Shown: positions 1 to 11,155 of the stretch, in pieces | How the letters are laid out: every line of letters starts with the position of its first letter | Numbering within the stretch: the first letter of the stretch is position 1 | Source of the DNA: Zonotrichia leucophrys gambelii | Taxonomy: Eukaryota > Chordata > Aves > Passeriformes > Passerellidae | NCBI RefSeq assembly: GCF_028769735.1 | Contig: NC_088193.1 | Coordinates: 6,971,814-7,035,813, forward strand | Direction: 5' to 3' | Length of the DNA: 64,000 nucleotides | Program-made: the position numbers and the translations under genes | The notes under the pieces: model-generated | Databases searched by the model: none | What the model was told of the DNA's origin: nothing | What the model saw: the letters and a program-made list of their open reading frames with translations, nothing else

Positions 1-1189
1 GAAAGGAAGAGTTTTCATGCAGTGGAATTACTCTTTGCTCTTTTCTTACCATGAAATTCAGGTTTTGGCCCTTTGGAACCTCTGGAAGAGATTTTCCCCT
101 GCTTTTTCCCAGCCCTGGCTCTGTCCAGAGATTTCACAGCTCGTTGCAGCCACACTTTGAGTCTATCCTGAGTGCTTTAAAGGCTCTTCTGAACTCTCTC
201 CAGCTTTCAGTGCTCAGGGAGATGGGATCAGAAGGGACACGGGATCAGGGCAATTTTGGATGTGCTGCTGCAGTGAGGTGGGATCCAGGCTGGGTCTGGG
301 CTCCTGAAATCCTGGGATGCAGCTCAGGATCCAGGAGTGCAGCCCTGGCACAGCTGCCTGCCTTTTGCAGCTCTGCCTGTTGGATCAGATTCCTGGGCTG
401 CTCAGAAAAGGGATTTAATTCACCAAGAGACAAAATTCCAGTTCAACCCATCAGTGGAAAATGAACATTGAATTCCAGGGGCTGCTTGGATCTATTTTCC
501 TACTCAACCCCCAGTACAAGAAGATCTAAATCTTTGTGCTTCTCATCACAGAAATGCAATTTTTCCCTTCTTTTCCCTCCCAAACCAGGTCTCCAACCCA
601 AATCTGTGGCTGCTGTTGGCTTTTTGTCTCCTTCTTGTGCCAGGCCTGGAAAGGATTTCCAGGATTTCCAGGGAGGAGGTGGGAGGGTGCCTTTGCCACG
701 TCAGGTCTCAGCTCCACACTGAGGATGGGATGAGCCCAAAGGGCTGTTGGGTCTTGGGGCAGGAATTAAAGGCATGCCTTTAATGTGGGATTGTCCCAAA
801 GAATTCCAAATGCACAAATCCTGCATGGACGCAAGAACCACTCACCCGCCACAAAGCCCAAGCACTGGAGAAAAGCTGAATATTTTGGGAATCCCATCTT
901 TGCCTTTCTAACCTGGACTAAAAAGACTTGGCTTGCTGTTAAATAAAGGGAAACTCCTGCTGGAGGGGGAATTTTGAGCCTGGCAGTCCCAGAGTGAGCA
1001 CAGGGTGGGTTTGGGCTGAAATCCTGGGTTCTCCCAGTGCTGCTGGGGGATGCAGGAGCGATGGGACACAGCTGGTGGAGGGGCAGGATCAGCAGGGCCG
1101 GGTGATCCTCCCGGCACATCCCGGAGCATCCTGACAGGCAGGATCCTGAACCAAAGCACATGGGAATGGAGGGAGGCTTTTTCCAAGGA
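1..1189. other. Intergenic, no gene seen
   Basis: Ordinary low-complexity-poor sequence with short open frames only. There is no recognisable repeat or exon. Confidence 0.6.
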
Positions 1190-1195
1190 CCCGGG

Positions 1196-1881
1196 TGTAA
1201 GACCTGAACGAGAGATGCAGGACTGCAGGCAGCTCTTCCAAATACAATTTATTACATCCAAGACATTACAGCAGTCCAGGGTGGTGGGTGACAGAGCTGT
1301 GCCTACAGCTGTCAGCTCCAGCTGCAGGCAGGCCTGGAGACCCTTTGGTTTTGGTTACAATGCATTATAAACTTTTCTTTTGGTTACAAATTCATTATAT
1401 ACTTTTCTTTGCTGAGCATCTTAATACAGTAGAACCAATCTATACCTTAACTTTTATCTATAGCCTATCATAACTACTGTAATTACCGTATTCATGTTAC
1501 TGTTCTCCAATCACTAAAAGTTAGTACATTACAGTTTAAGCTAGACATTGCTTTTCAGTCTTCTTGCAGTGAAAAATTCTGAGACCTTTTTTCTCCTCGC
1601 CACATTTGCTGCCTTGTTTGCCTGTGCTCTCTTTCTGCTTGGTAGAAACATCTTCTTGTTTGAGGTGGGTTTATCCTTTGCTCTAAGCCATAAAAACCCC
1701 TTCTAACTAACACACCCTTTGCCTCCTTCGTTATCCAGTAAGACTGGCTCAGCAATTCTTTTCTTCTGTATCAAAACTTGCTTCCATCTCTATTCCTTCT
1801 TCAGATTCTACATTCAAAAATCTTTCTGCCAAGCACACATATCTGTGAGACTTTCTTGTCAAACTTTCATTCTTCCCAACA
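1196..1881 (-). mobile_element. Solo ERV LTR with 6-bp target-site duplication
   Basis: On the minus strand the 686-bp element starts TGTTGGGAAG and ends CAGGTCTTACA, the TG...CA ends of a retroviral LTR. An AATAAA signal lies at 1248-1253 (reverse strand). CCCGGG sits directly outside both ends (1190-1195 and 1882-1887). A 6-bp duplication is the usual size for ERVK-type (class II) elements. No internal retroviral genes remain, so this is a solo LTR left by recombination between the two LTRs. Confidence 0.85.
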
Positions 1882-1887
1882 CCCGGG

Positions 1888-3735
1888 GAGATAAAGGGAT
1901 TAAATCCGACCATGTGCAGAAAGAGAGCAGAGATGCCCCAGGGTTGGGGGATAAAATTTGGAATTGAGCCTCCAGCGGGGTGGGGTTTGCTGCATTTCCC
2001 TGCAGGGATGCCCAGAACCGTGTCTGGGAGGCAGAGCTCACTGCAGCCAGGATGCAGAGTTAATCCATTCCCTTCCCCAGCCCCAGCTCGTGGCAGTTTG
2101 ACAGATGCCAGGGCTCCTTCCTGTGTTCTGCCCATCCCTCACCGGGATCCTGCAGCAGGAGCAGGACATGGGCACAGCATCCCCCTCCTGCCTCTGCCAG
2201 CCTCAGGTTCCACAGGGAAAAATACCCGGAGAGGTCCTGGCTCCCTCAGTCCTGGGGAGAATTTGGGGATTTATTTGGCTGGGATAGGAGGCAGTGCCCA
2301 TGAGATCCCCACACCTCTGTTTGGACCCATGGGAAAGGATTTTGGGGTTGGTTTTGGGACTTTTCCAGGAATGCCAGGTCTCCATCTCTCTGGCTCCTAC
2401 AGAACCCCCTTCCCATCCATAAAGCACAGCAAAATTCCCTCTTTTTCCATCTGAGCTCAGAAAAAGCAGAGGAAATGGGGTGGATGTGGCATTGCAACGG
2501 GTGATTCCTGCTTACAGCACAGATTTCATGGACATTTGTGGGAAAAGCTGCTTTCCTTGGTGGAGGATGAGAGGCCAAATCTGTCCTGCAGTGAAAATCC
2601 AGGGATAAAATACTTTATCCAGAGATTTTTGCTGACATTTCTGCCTGCCGAGTGTCCTGGGCAGACAAAAAGACCAATCCCAAAGCCCTTTTCTTCTGCC
2701 TCTGTGGGACTGGGACTCTGCACTCCCAAATTCCTGCTGTTCCCTTTCCAGCCCAGCCTTGGAGAAGAATAACCCCATTGAGTGGGCCAAGTTAATCAGG
2801 TGAGCTCCTGACACACCTCATTTATCTTCCCTGAGCCCAGGAGACCCAAAAAATGGGATTAAAAGCAGTGATAAACAAAAGATCCCAGACGGCCAAGAGA
2901 TTTGTGGATTTTCCCCTGATCTGAACCCTGGGCCCAACATTTGGTTTTTATTTGGGAATAATAGGAAGTGACAGAATTTAGCTTTTTCTGCCTGACTTTG
3001 TGATAAAAATATCCTGGAGGAGGTGGGAGGAAGGTCTGGGAAGGGGATGGACAGTGGGATCCACTAATTTGCCTTTTTTTGGGAATTAGTGGAGGGTCTT
3101 CCCCACCCTGTTATTGCAGAGGGATGGCAGCTCCCACCTCCCCTCCCCTGGTGCTTCCCTGTCTCCCTGTCCAGAGGGGAACAGGAGCTCATTCCTGGGT
3201 TATGGAGAGTGCTGGGCTTGGGATGAAAACACTCCCAAAACATTCCCAGCCTCCAGGGCCACCCCCATCCATCACCCTTGATCCAGCCCCAAACATCCAT
3301 CACCCCCAGGAGCCCTCTCTGCATCCCTCTGATGCCTTGCAGAGCCCCAGCAAATCCCCTTCCTCCCCTGCAATCCCTCAGCCTGCCCTGCTCTCCTTCA
3401 GATCCAAATGAAATCACATTTCCCATGGAAAAATCTCCTTTCCTTATGAACATTCCCAGCTCCCGGCTCTGTCTTCAGGGAATTTTGGGTGCTACAAAGC
3501 TGCTGCTTCCACTGGACATCAGAGGCTCCATGTCTGCAGGATGTGCCAGCACATGGAAATGCATCCCTGGTGGAACCCTGGCTGCTGAGAATTTCAGACT
3601 TTTTGTGCTGACAGGCACTGACCCCCAGGAGAACACTACATTGACCTGAGGTTGTGGAGAATCTTCCAAAATGGAATGGTAGCACTGGGATTGTGGGTGT
3701 GGGGTTTGGATAGAAGTGTGTGATATCACAGGGCG
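1888..3735. other. Intergenic, no gene seen
   Basis: No recognisable exon, RNA gene or repeat. Short frames only. Confidence 0.55.
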
Positions 3736-4170
3736 GAAAACAGAGTTTAAGGGTTTAGAATACAGTCATATATATAAAGGAAGATGGAGGTTTTAGGACA
3801 GAGGCTGGTCCTTCTCCTTCTCCTTCTCCTTCTCCTTCTCCTTCTCCTTCTCCTTCTCCTTCTCCTTCTCCTTCTCCTTCTCCTTCTCCTTCTCCATGGG
3901 TTTGGGTGGTTTTGTGTAATTGGGCAGAAAAGTCCACATTGTGGGCAGGGGTGGTTGGTTATTGGGTTAAAAGTGAAAATAATTTAGATGTCATTTCATA
4001 ATTGACTAGTTTAGCCTTAAAAGGCCTTGTAGAGAGAGATGGGGCTTAATTTTTCGTTTGTTAGGGTGATGTGCTGTAAAACTCAGGGTTTGTGAGACTG
4101 TAACATGGATAAGAGCTAATGAACATCTGAGTCCCAACAAGAAATTCCATCTCATACATTTAATCCAGGC
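3736..4170 (+). mobile_element. ERV LTR-type repeat with internal (CTTCTC)n
   Basis: From 3894 to about 4170 this aligns closely by eye with 24337-24612: a shared ccatgggtttg...ggttttgtgtaattg block, cagaaaagtccacatt, 'ttgggttaaaagtgaaaata', gccttaaaag, gagactgt and ctgagtc. Each copy is preceded by a pyrimidine microsatellite. The 24-kb copy has an AATAAA where this copy is degraded (gctaatgaac), so this one is older. The ends are not defined. Confidence 0.7.
3811..3894. repeat. (CTTCTC)14 hexamer microsatellite
   Basis: A nearly perfect 84-bp run of CTTCTC. Read in frame it yields poly-Leu on one strand and Gly-Glu repeats on the other, which are not genes. Confidence 0.97.
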
Positions 4171-4179
4171 AAAAAAGAA

Positions 4180-7100
4180 AATAAAGCCCAACAGATCACT
4201 AAACATTTCTGGAGACAAATGGAAGTCCTTTCTTGGGATTTATAAGAAATAGAGATGGGGTAGGGGTGGGGGTCCAAAGCCCTGGAAATTAAAATTTTCC
4301 AGAAGTTTTCTCCTTTCACAGTTGCTCTTTCTGCCTTGGATGAATTATGTTCCTTCACTTGGAATTTCCCGAGAGGAGCACAGAAATCCATCACCAGCCT
4401 CTGAAAAATCATAGTGATCTCTTCAGTTCTGAATTTTTAGGGAAAACTGGGTTTTTTTCCAAAAGATTTTAAAGTTTTCATTAAAAATAAATAAATGCAA
4501 AAAGCATGTTTTTACTTCACTTCTAAGAGCTGCAGCCTTGCTCCTCATCCTTGGGGCTCCTAAAATCAGGATCATTGGCAAACCCTGGATCTAAGGGATG
4601 CATCTTTACAAGAAGGTGGTCGGGTTGTTTGAATTTAATAGAAAACAATCCTGAGAAGGGAAAAAAATCCAAACACACAGGATGGTGGAAATGGCTCCTT
4701 TTTTACTGCTTAGGATGCCCAAAAAACAGTGAGGGCTGGGCTGGCTGTGCAGGTGTTTAAGAGGGAATGTTCTGATCTGGACATAAAATTCCAGAGAAAA
4801 CTCAGCCACCTCCTGATTTTAAGGAGTTACCAAGGGGGAATTTGGTTTCTTACAGAATTTCTCCGCATGTTGGTGGAGGTGGGCAAGAACAATAGAGGTG
4901 ATTCCCAAAAACCAGTGTTCCACAGCAGATTCTAATGCACTTGAATTTAACCTGGAAACACCTTCCTGGGACCCTGTGGGCCAGGAGAGCCAGAGGTTCC
5001 CTGTCCTAAGGCCCTGCATCATTTGGGGTTGGGGTTTCCCACAATGAGCATCCCAGAGGGATGCAGCAGGCAGCAGGGACAGGAGGAGGGCCCTGACCAC
5101 AATCCCAAAGGAAGAAGCAGCTCTGTCCCTGTTGCCCCTGGAGGGGAGGGAGGAACAGGGTGGGATCTGGGGGTGCCCCTGACCCCAAACCCCTGGGGCT
5201 GGGGGTGTGGGGCATCACTGCAGGTGTCACAGCCCCCTGCAAATCTGGGGTGTGGAAGGTTTGGGAAGCACCTCTTAGCTGGGATTCCAATCTAAGCAAA
5301 GCCCCTCTGGCTTCATTCCAGTGATGCTGGAAGCTGGGATGAGCTCTAAAAGCTGATGGAATTTTCTCCATATCTGTTCTCACCCATGTCAGGTCCCCTA
5401 AGCTGTTCCTGTGTTTCCCACTCTTCACATTTCTCCCAAAAAGCCCCAAATCCCGATTTTAGAGATGAACCTCCACTTCTTTTCCTTTTAATTAAGGTTT
5501 CCAGACCTTGTTCCATCCCAAAAACCTCACCTCGGGCACCTCAGGGGCTTGGAAAATCTCTGCCCATCCCCAGAGCATGCACAGAGAGACCCAGGAGCTT
5601 TGAGATGCTCTCCAAACCCCAAAAAGAGGGGTGGGATGAGCTGGACTCAGTGCACATGGAAAGTGGAGCAGGAAAAGTGCAGGAAAACCATCCAGGGCAT
5701 TGTGTTTTCAATGGTGATGTTTTCAGCATCTCCTGTGCAGTATTTAAGAGAATAATGAGGAATAAAGAGAATAAACAGGGAATAATGCCATGGAGATGAT
5801 GGGATGCACACAGCCACACACGCTGCTTTCCTGGGGAAACTGAGGCCTGGAGGAACCCTGCCTGGAACCCTTCTGGAACCCTTCTGGAACCCTTCCTGGA
5901 GACCTTTCTGGAACCCTTTCTGGCTGGCCTGGGAGTGTGCAATGGATGTGAAGGGGATGAGAACCTTTGATCCAGGTCTCCATCCTGGCAGGTGAGGAAC
6001 ACTGCCTGAGCTATGGGATGTCCCAAATGCTGCAGCCACAAACAGAGCTGGGTCCCTGGCATGGGGATGTGCTCCAGGCCCTTTCCATGCCTCTCCTTCC
6101 CCTCTGGCTCCCCAGGATTTGCTTTCTTCCCCTCAGGCCTGGAGCTGGGATGCAATCCCTGGTCCTCCATGCATAGCATTCCCACAGTTTGGCAGTTTTT
6201 CATCATTTTTCCCCTCCTTTATCCCACAATCCATATGGAGGGAAGAGCAATGTGTTTGGAGATTAAAACCCACCCAAACTTTCCCATCAAGCCAAGGGAA
6301 ACCCTTTTTGGATTATTTGATGTGGCTCAGCACAGAGCAGCCACCTCCCATCCCTGGTATTACCCATTTAACACTGCAATTTGTAAATCTTCTGATTTTT
6401 GCTAAGCTCAATCAAAATACTCTTTCTTTAAAGGTGTATAAATCACTGTAAAATCCTGACCTGCCATGGTCAACAGCCTCTCTCTGGCCCTGATCTGAGC
6501 CAGCATCTCCATGGCCATCAATATTGGTTTTGGAGACATGTAAGGCAATAAGATCCATTCTATTATCAGCAAAAGATCTCTTTTGGAGCTTGCAGGAGCT
6601 TCCTCTCTTTTAAAATCCAAATTAAAAAGGAGCTTGAAAGCAGCACTGTGGGAGAATCCCCCTCTTTTCCTGAGCAGAGCATCTCTGGCTGCAGCTCCAT
6701 CCCAGGAAGCAGCTGTGCCTGTGGGAGCCCTGTCCCGCCTGTCCCGGCTGTGTTATTGTGAGTGTCACGTTACAAATCCCCTTTCCATGCCCAGATCCCG
6801 GCGGGAAAATAAACGGGGCGAGGTCAGGACCCTGCCAATAAACAGGAGCCAGCCCTGGCTGCAGTGGGGCCGAAGGGATTTGCCGGCCTGGCCCTGCAGG
6901 TCCTGGCTCTGAGGTGGTCATTGTCCATCCCCATCCTGCAGGACACACAAATCCCCTGGGAGAACCAGCCCTGGGAGGGGCTGGAGCCACTCACAACCCC
7001 TGCAGGTCGATCTATAATCGATCATCTTGCAGAGACAAAGGGGAATTGTTGGCTATTTCTCCAGAAATAATGTCTTTGGCAAACCCCCTCCTTTTCCAGG

Positions 7101-7325
7101 GAATAGTCCTAGGTATTGACCACACTCAGGGGGGTGAAAATTCCTTCAATCAGAATAAAGCACGGCTGGAAACTCTAGGCTGGAGCTGTGGATCCATTTC
7201 TGACACTCCCCATGGGGAATTTGGGTTTTGGCATGTGCTGAGGCAAAGGGAATGTTGAGGGCATCCCAGTGGGAGCCAGGGATTTTGAGCAGTAGCAGGG
7301 AAAGGGTTAACATGTATATTCTCAC
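4180..7325. other. Intergenic, no gene seen
   Basis: No recognisable gene. A short imperfect tandem of about 12-14 bp (cttctggaaccc) lies at 5851-5925. All frames are under about 220 codons, overlap one another on both strands and show no domain. Confidence 0.55.
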
Positions 7326-7331
7326 AGGAGA

Positions 7332-7377
7332 ATCCCATCCCATCCCATCCCATCCCATCCCATCCCATCCCATCCCA
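7332..7377. repeat. (CATCC)n pentamer microsatellite
   Basis: About nine perfect ATCCC units. The same pentamer recurs at 39281-39315. Confidence 0.95.
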
Positions 7378-7789
7378 GTCACGGGAGGGAATTCTCAGGG
7401 GCGGTGTCACCTTTAAGCTCCTCTTCTCCCCATCCTCCCCAGCCCTGGATGCCCCTCCTGAGGATTTTTCTCCCGGATTAAGGATGTTCCCTGTGAATTT
7501 GTGGATTTGTTTTGCTATGCAGGGCGGGGAAAGGCCAAGAAAGCAAGAATCCCCTCAGAGGGCACCAAAACTGAAGCTCTCCTATTTCCATGTCCCTTTC
7601 CCACAGCTCCCTCCAGCACCTTCTGCCCTTCCATGGTTTGGAATGTGGGCCCTGGGTAAATATTTGCGGAATAAGGGAGAATTAAAAAAAATTAATTTGT
7701 TCACCATAAAGACAGAAATAAAATAATAAACCACAGATATGAGAAAGACAATATGGTTCAAAGCATTGGGGTTTCCATGGTTGAGGGGG

Positions 7790-7920
7790 GAGTGCTGGCA
7801 CAGGTTGGGTGGATCCCTGGAATTGTCCCAGGCCAGGCTGGGTGGGGCTTGGAGCAACCTGGGACACCCTGCCATGGCAAGGGGGAACAGGATGAGCTGT
7901 AGGTCCCTTTCCAGCCCTGA
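7790..7920 (+). mobile_element. CR1 LINE fragment
   Basis: Contains the CR1-type block 'caggctgggtggggcttgga' with 'gcaacctggg', then 'ccatggcaagggggaacagg' and 'gtccctttcc'. It is 5' truncated and lacks the final octamer tail. Confidence 0.8.
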
Positions 7921-7937
7921 GCACTCTGGGAGGCCAC

Positions 7938-8460
7938 TGATGCCTTGGGAAGGCTGACCTAGAACAGGGCAGGATGGAGTTACAGAATAAAGCAGGGATT
8001 TATTAAAAGGATCTCCTCAATGGATGCACCTTGGGCAGCACAAGAGCCCAGCCAGGGCTGCACCCAAGATGAACCAAAACTGGTCACAAAATGAACCCAA
8101 GATGAACTCAAAATGGTCCCAAGATGAACCCAAAATGGTCATAAAATGAACCCAAGGTGAACCAAAATAGTCCCAAAATGCACAACCGCTCCCAGGGTCT
8201 CTCACTTTTATAAATTCTGCTCCATTTGCACCTTGCAGTTCATTGTCCAGTTCCAGCTTTAGCCCCTGCAGTCCCACCCTGCTTGTTTTTCTCTCTCCAG
8301 CCCACGGTGTTTGTGCTCCTGGGCTGAGATTTGGGTCATTTGTCCTTGGTGCCCAGCTGGAGCAGGAATTGTTTTGTCTCCCTGCTCTGTGCACAGAGCT
8401 CAGCATCCCCCCATATGAAGCCCAGACCCACACACTAAAGCAGCACAGAATGTGAAATAG
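7938..8460 (-). mobile_element. Probable ERV LTR, minus strand
   Basis: Its left end (TGATGCCTTGGGA...) matches the left end of the element at 49281 (TGATGCCTTAGGG...). Both then carry, on the reverse strand, an AATAAA (here 7999-8004) and a TATAAAA box (here near 8209-8218, 'cacttttataaattc'). A local tandem of 'atgaacccaagatgaac' units fills 8040-8190. The right end and any duplication were not found. Confidence 0.6.
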
Positions 8461-8700
8461 AAAATCTAAACCTAAGACATCACCAGAATTCCATGGTTCC
8501 AGGTGATTTCAGAGCTTCTCCCTCACTCAGGTGCAGGTCCCACCACAGGAGGAGGGCAGGGGAGGAGGGGAGGGTTCAGGGCCCAGCTCCACCAGGTTTT
8601 GGGTGGTGCCCCTGAAACCCCCAGGCCCAAAGAGCTGTTGGTTCCCTGGGACTAAAACTGGGACCTGCCACCCCAAAAGCACCTGGAGGGAGCTGGTAAC

Positions 8701-9045
8701 AGGGAAAATGAGAGAAAAAGAGGGAAAAAGAGGAAAAAAGGGGCAAGGAAGGGCTCAGCTGCATGAAGCTGTTCAGGTCAAGGAGAATCTGGAGCCGGTT
8801 TTAGGTCCAGATTGGAGCCAACTTTTAACAGACAAAGTCTGGTTAAACCCAGACGTGCATCACTGCAAACTGAAACTTTGCTGCATCTTCAGGAGTCAAT
8901 AAAGGACCACATTTTGTGTTATATTCATATCATATTTCATATCTCCAGCAGCCAATAAAGGACACAAATTTCAGATCATATTTATATCATATTTTGCATC
9001 TTCAGGAGTCAATAAAGGACTGACATTTCAGATCATATTTTCTAT
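8701..9045 (+). repeat. Left arm of inverted repeat
   Basis: The reverse complement of 10140-10476 matches this arm with few differences: 'aaagaggaaa', 'gaagctgttcaggtcaagga', 'ccggttttaggtccagattg', 'caaagtctggttaaaccc', then the first units of the AATAAA-bearing tandem array. The arms lie head to head around a spacer of about 1.1 kb that itself contains diverged units. Confidence 0.88.
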
Positions 9046-9545
9046 CTTCAAGAGTCAATAAAGGACCCATATATTTATATCATACTTATATCATATTTTT
9101 TGTCTTCAAGAGTCAATAAAGCCCCCACATTTCCTACCATATTTGTATCATATTTTTATTCTCAGGAGCCAATAAACGCCCCACATTTCTTATCATATTT
9201 GTATCATATTTTGTATCTTCAGGAGCCAGTAAAGGCCCCATATTTTAGATCATATTTGTATCATGTTTTATATCTTCAGGAGCCAATAAAAGCTTCATAT
9301 TTTATATCATATTTGTATCATATTTTGTATCTTCAGGGATCAATAAAGACGCTGTATTTCATATCATATTTGTAGCATATTGATATTTTTAATAAATGAT
9401 ATTTTGTATCTTCAGGAGTCAATAAGGCCCCCCATTTTGAATCATATTTTGTATATTCAGGAGCCAAGAGAGGCCCAACATTTTGTGTCATATTTGTATC
9501 ATGTTTCACATCTTCAGGAGCCAACAAAGGCCCCATATTTTGGGC
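8885..9545 (+). repeat. 57-bp tandem array carrying AATAAA in most units
   Basis: About 11 units of roughly 57 bp (tcttcaggagtcaataaagg, then pyrimidine- and AT-rich 'atcatatttgtatcatattt'). AATAAA occurs on the plus strand at 8898, 8954, 9011, 9057, 9115, 9171, 9285, 9342 and 9391. The 57-bp period (19 codons) explains the repetitive open frame at 9100-9375, which is not a gene. Confidence 0.92.
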
Positions 9546-9969
9546 CATATTTGGCTTCATTTTCAGAGAGGCCCGGGAGGTTTTGGGCGACACCCAGACA
9601 CGTGAGCAGCTCCAAACCTCTCTCTCTGTTGCACCTCTCCAAAAAACAAACACTGCAGATGCAGAGGAGAGATTTCTGTGGGTCCTGCTGAGCTCTGAGC
9701 GTTGCCAGGGGCACCAAAACCCCGAGCAAACAGCGGTGACATCGGTGACACCAGTTTTGGGTGGGTGACAAGAGCTCCCCTCTCACCTCTGCTGCAGGTC
9801 AGCTCGGTGACAGCTCCTGCTTTAAAGGCACAAAGGTGGTTTCTGTGAGTTTTTGGGGTTTGGTTTGCAGCTGCCTTGCCCAGGAGCTGAGTGAAACTCC
9901 TGAGATCAAGATAAAGGTTGCGTGGCAACCGAGCACCTGATGGGTGAAACATGACACAAATGCAATCTG
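9546..9969. other. Spacer of the inverted repeat
   Basis: About 420 bp of ordinary GC-moderate sequence between the two arrays. No gene or recognisable repeat. Confidence 0.6.
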
Positions 9970-10310
9970 AAACGTGGGGCCTTTATTGGCTTCTGAAGAT
10001 ACAAAATATGATCTGAAATGTGGGTCATTATTGGCTCCTGAAGATACAAAATATGGTCCAAAATATGAAGCCTTTATTGACTGCTGAAGATGAAAAATAT
10101 GATCCAAGATGCAGGGCCTTTATTGACTGCTGAAGAAACAAAATATGATACAAGTATGATCTGAAATGTCAGTCCTTTATTGACTCCTGAAGATGCAAAA
10201 TATGATATAAATATGATATGAAATTTGTGTCCTTTATTGGCTGCTGGAGATATGAAATATGATATGAATATAACACAAAATGTGGTCCTTTATTGACTCC
10301 TGAAGATGCA
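9970..10310 (-). repeat. Oppositely oriented 57-bp array (right half)
   Basis: Six units of the same family in reverse orientation. AATAAA on the minus strand occurs at plus positions 9982, 10073, 10119, 10176, 10233 and 10289. The outer units belong to the near-identical arm. The inner ones are diverged. Confidence 0.92.
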
Positions 10311-10476
10311 GCAAAGTTTCAGTTTGCAGTGATGCAAGTCTGGGTTTAACCAGACTTTGTCTGTTAAAAGTTGGCTCCAATCTGGACCTAAAACCGGCTC
10401 CAGATGCTCCTTGACCTGAGCAGCTTCGTGCTGCTAACCCTTTTCCTTCCTCTCTTTTTCTCTTTTCCTCCCATCC
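10140..10476 (-). repeat. Right arm of inverted repeat
   Basis: Inverted partner of 8701-9045. The similarity is high enough to suggest either a recent inverted duplication or ongoing gene conversion between the arms. Confidence 0.88.
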
Positions 10477-10556
10477 CAGGAGCTGGGACCACAGGAGTCA
10501 CTACAGGGGAAGGGTTAGATTTGGGCTCCTGCTCCTGTTAAAGGTAGAGAAAATAT

Positions 10557-10947
10557 TGTATTTGTGGGGTGCCCCAATGAAGGAAGGAATGATGAACCTG
10601 ACTCCATGTTCTCAGAGGCTAATTTATTACTTTATGATACTATATTATATTAAAGAATTCTGTACTAAACTATACTAAAGAATACAGAAAGGATACTTAC
10701 ACAAAGCTAAAAAGATAATAATGAAAACTTGTGACTCTTTCCAGAGTCCAGACACAGCTCGGCAATGAGTGAAAACAACTCACAGCAGAATCCAATGTGG
10801 TAAACAATCTCCAAACACATTCCACATCAGCACAACACAGGAGAAGCAAAAGAGATAAGAATTGTTTTCCTTTTCTCTGAGGCCTCTCAGCTTCCCAGGA
10901 GAAAAATCCTGGGAGAAGGGATTTTTTCAGAGAATGTGAATGCCACA
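10557..10947 (-). mobile_element. ERV LTR, same family as 39661-40044
   Basis: Aligns by eye along its length with the LTR at 39661-40044: 'tgactccatgttctcagagg' versus 'tgattccatgtttcagaagg', then ctaatttatta, ctatactaaa, and 'ctctgaggcctctcagcttc' near the right end. AATAAA-type signals lie in the left part on the reverse strand. No matching duplication was found at the ends, so the boundaries are approximate. Confidence 0.8.
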
Positions 10948-11075
10948 GAGAAGCCTGGGCTGGTGCTCCTGCTCCAGCTCCTGAGGGTGGAGAAGCGTCA
11001 GGCATGGAGGAGAAATTGATGAGGTGGATGAGATATTGATGATTGATGAGCTTCAAGTCCTTATTCCAGGTTTGC

Positions 11076-11155
11076 TCCTTGATGAACGCTAATGGTTGGA
11101 CTTGATGACTTTTGAGGCCTTTTCCAACCCAAAGGATTCTGAGATTCCATGAACT
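11076..11155 (+). mobile_element. CR1 LINE 3' tip
   Basis: 'aatggttggacttgatgact' followed by 'gaggccttttccaaccc' and a degenerate 'gattctgagattc' tail, the CR1 3' end. Very short copy. Confidence 0.88.

Noticed and set aside
3755..3987. Poly-Leu and Gly-Glu frames
   Set aside because: Both are translations of the (CTTCTC)n microsatellite.
8885..10310. CRISPR-like spaced repeats
   Set aside because: Vertebrate DNA. Units are head-to-tail diverged minisatellite copies without unique spacers of constant length.
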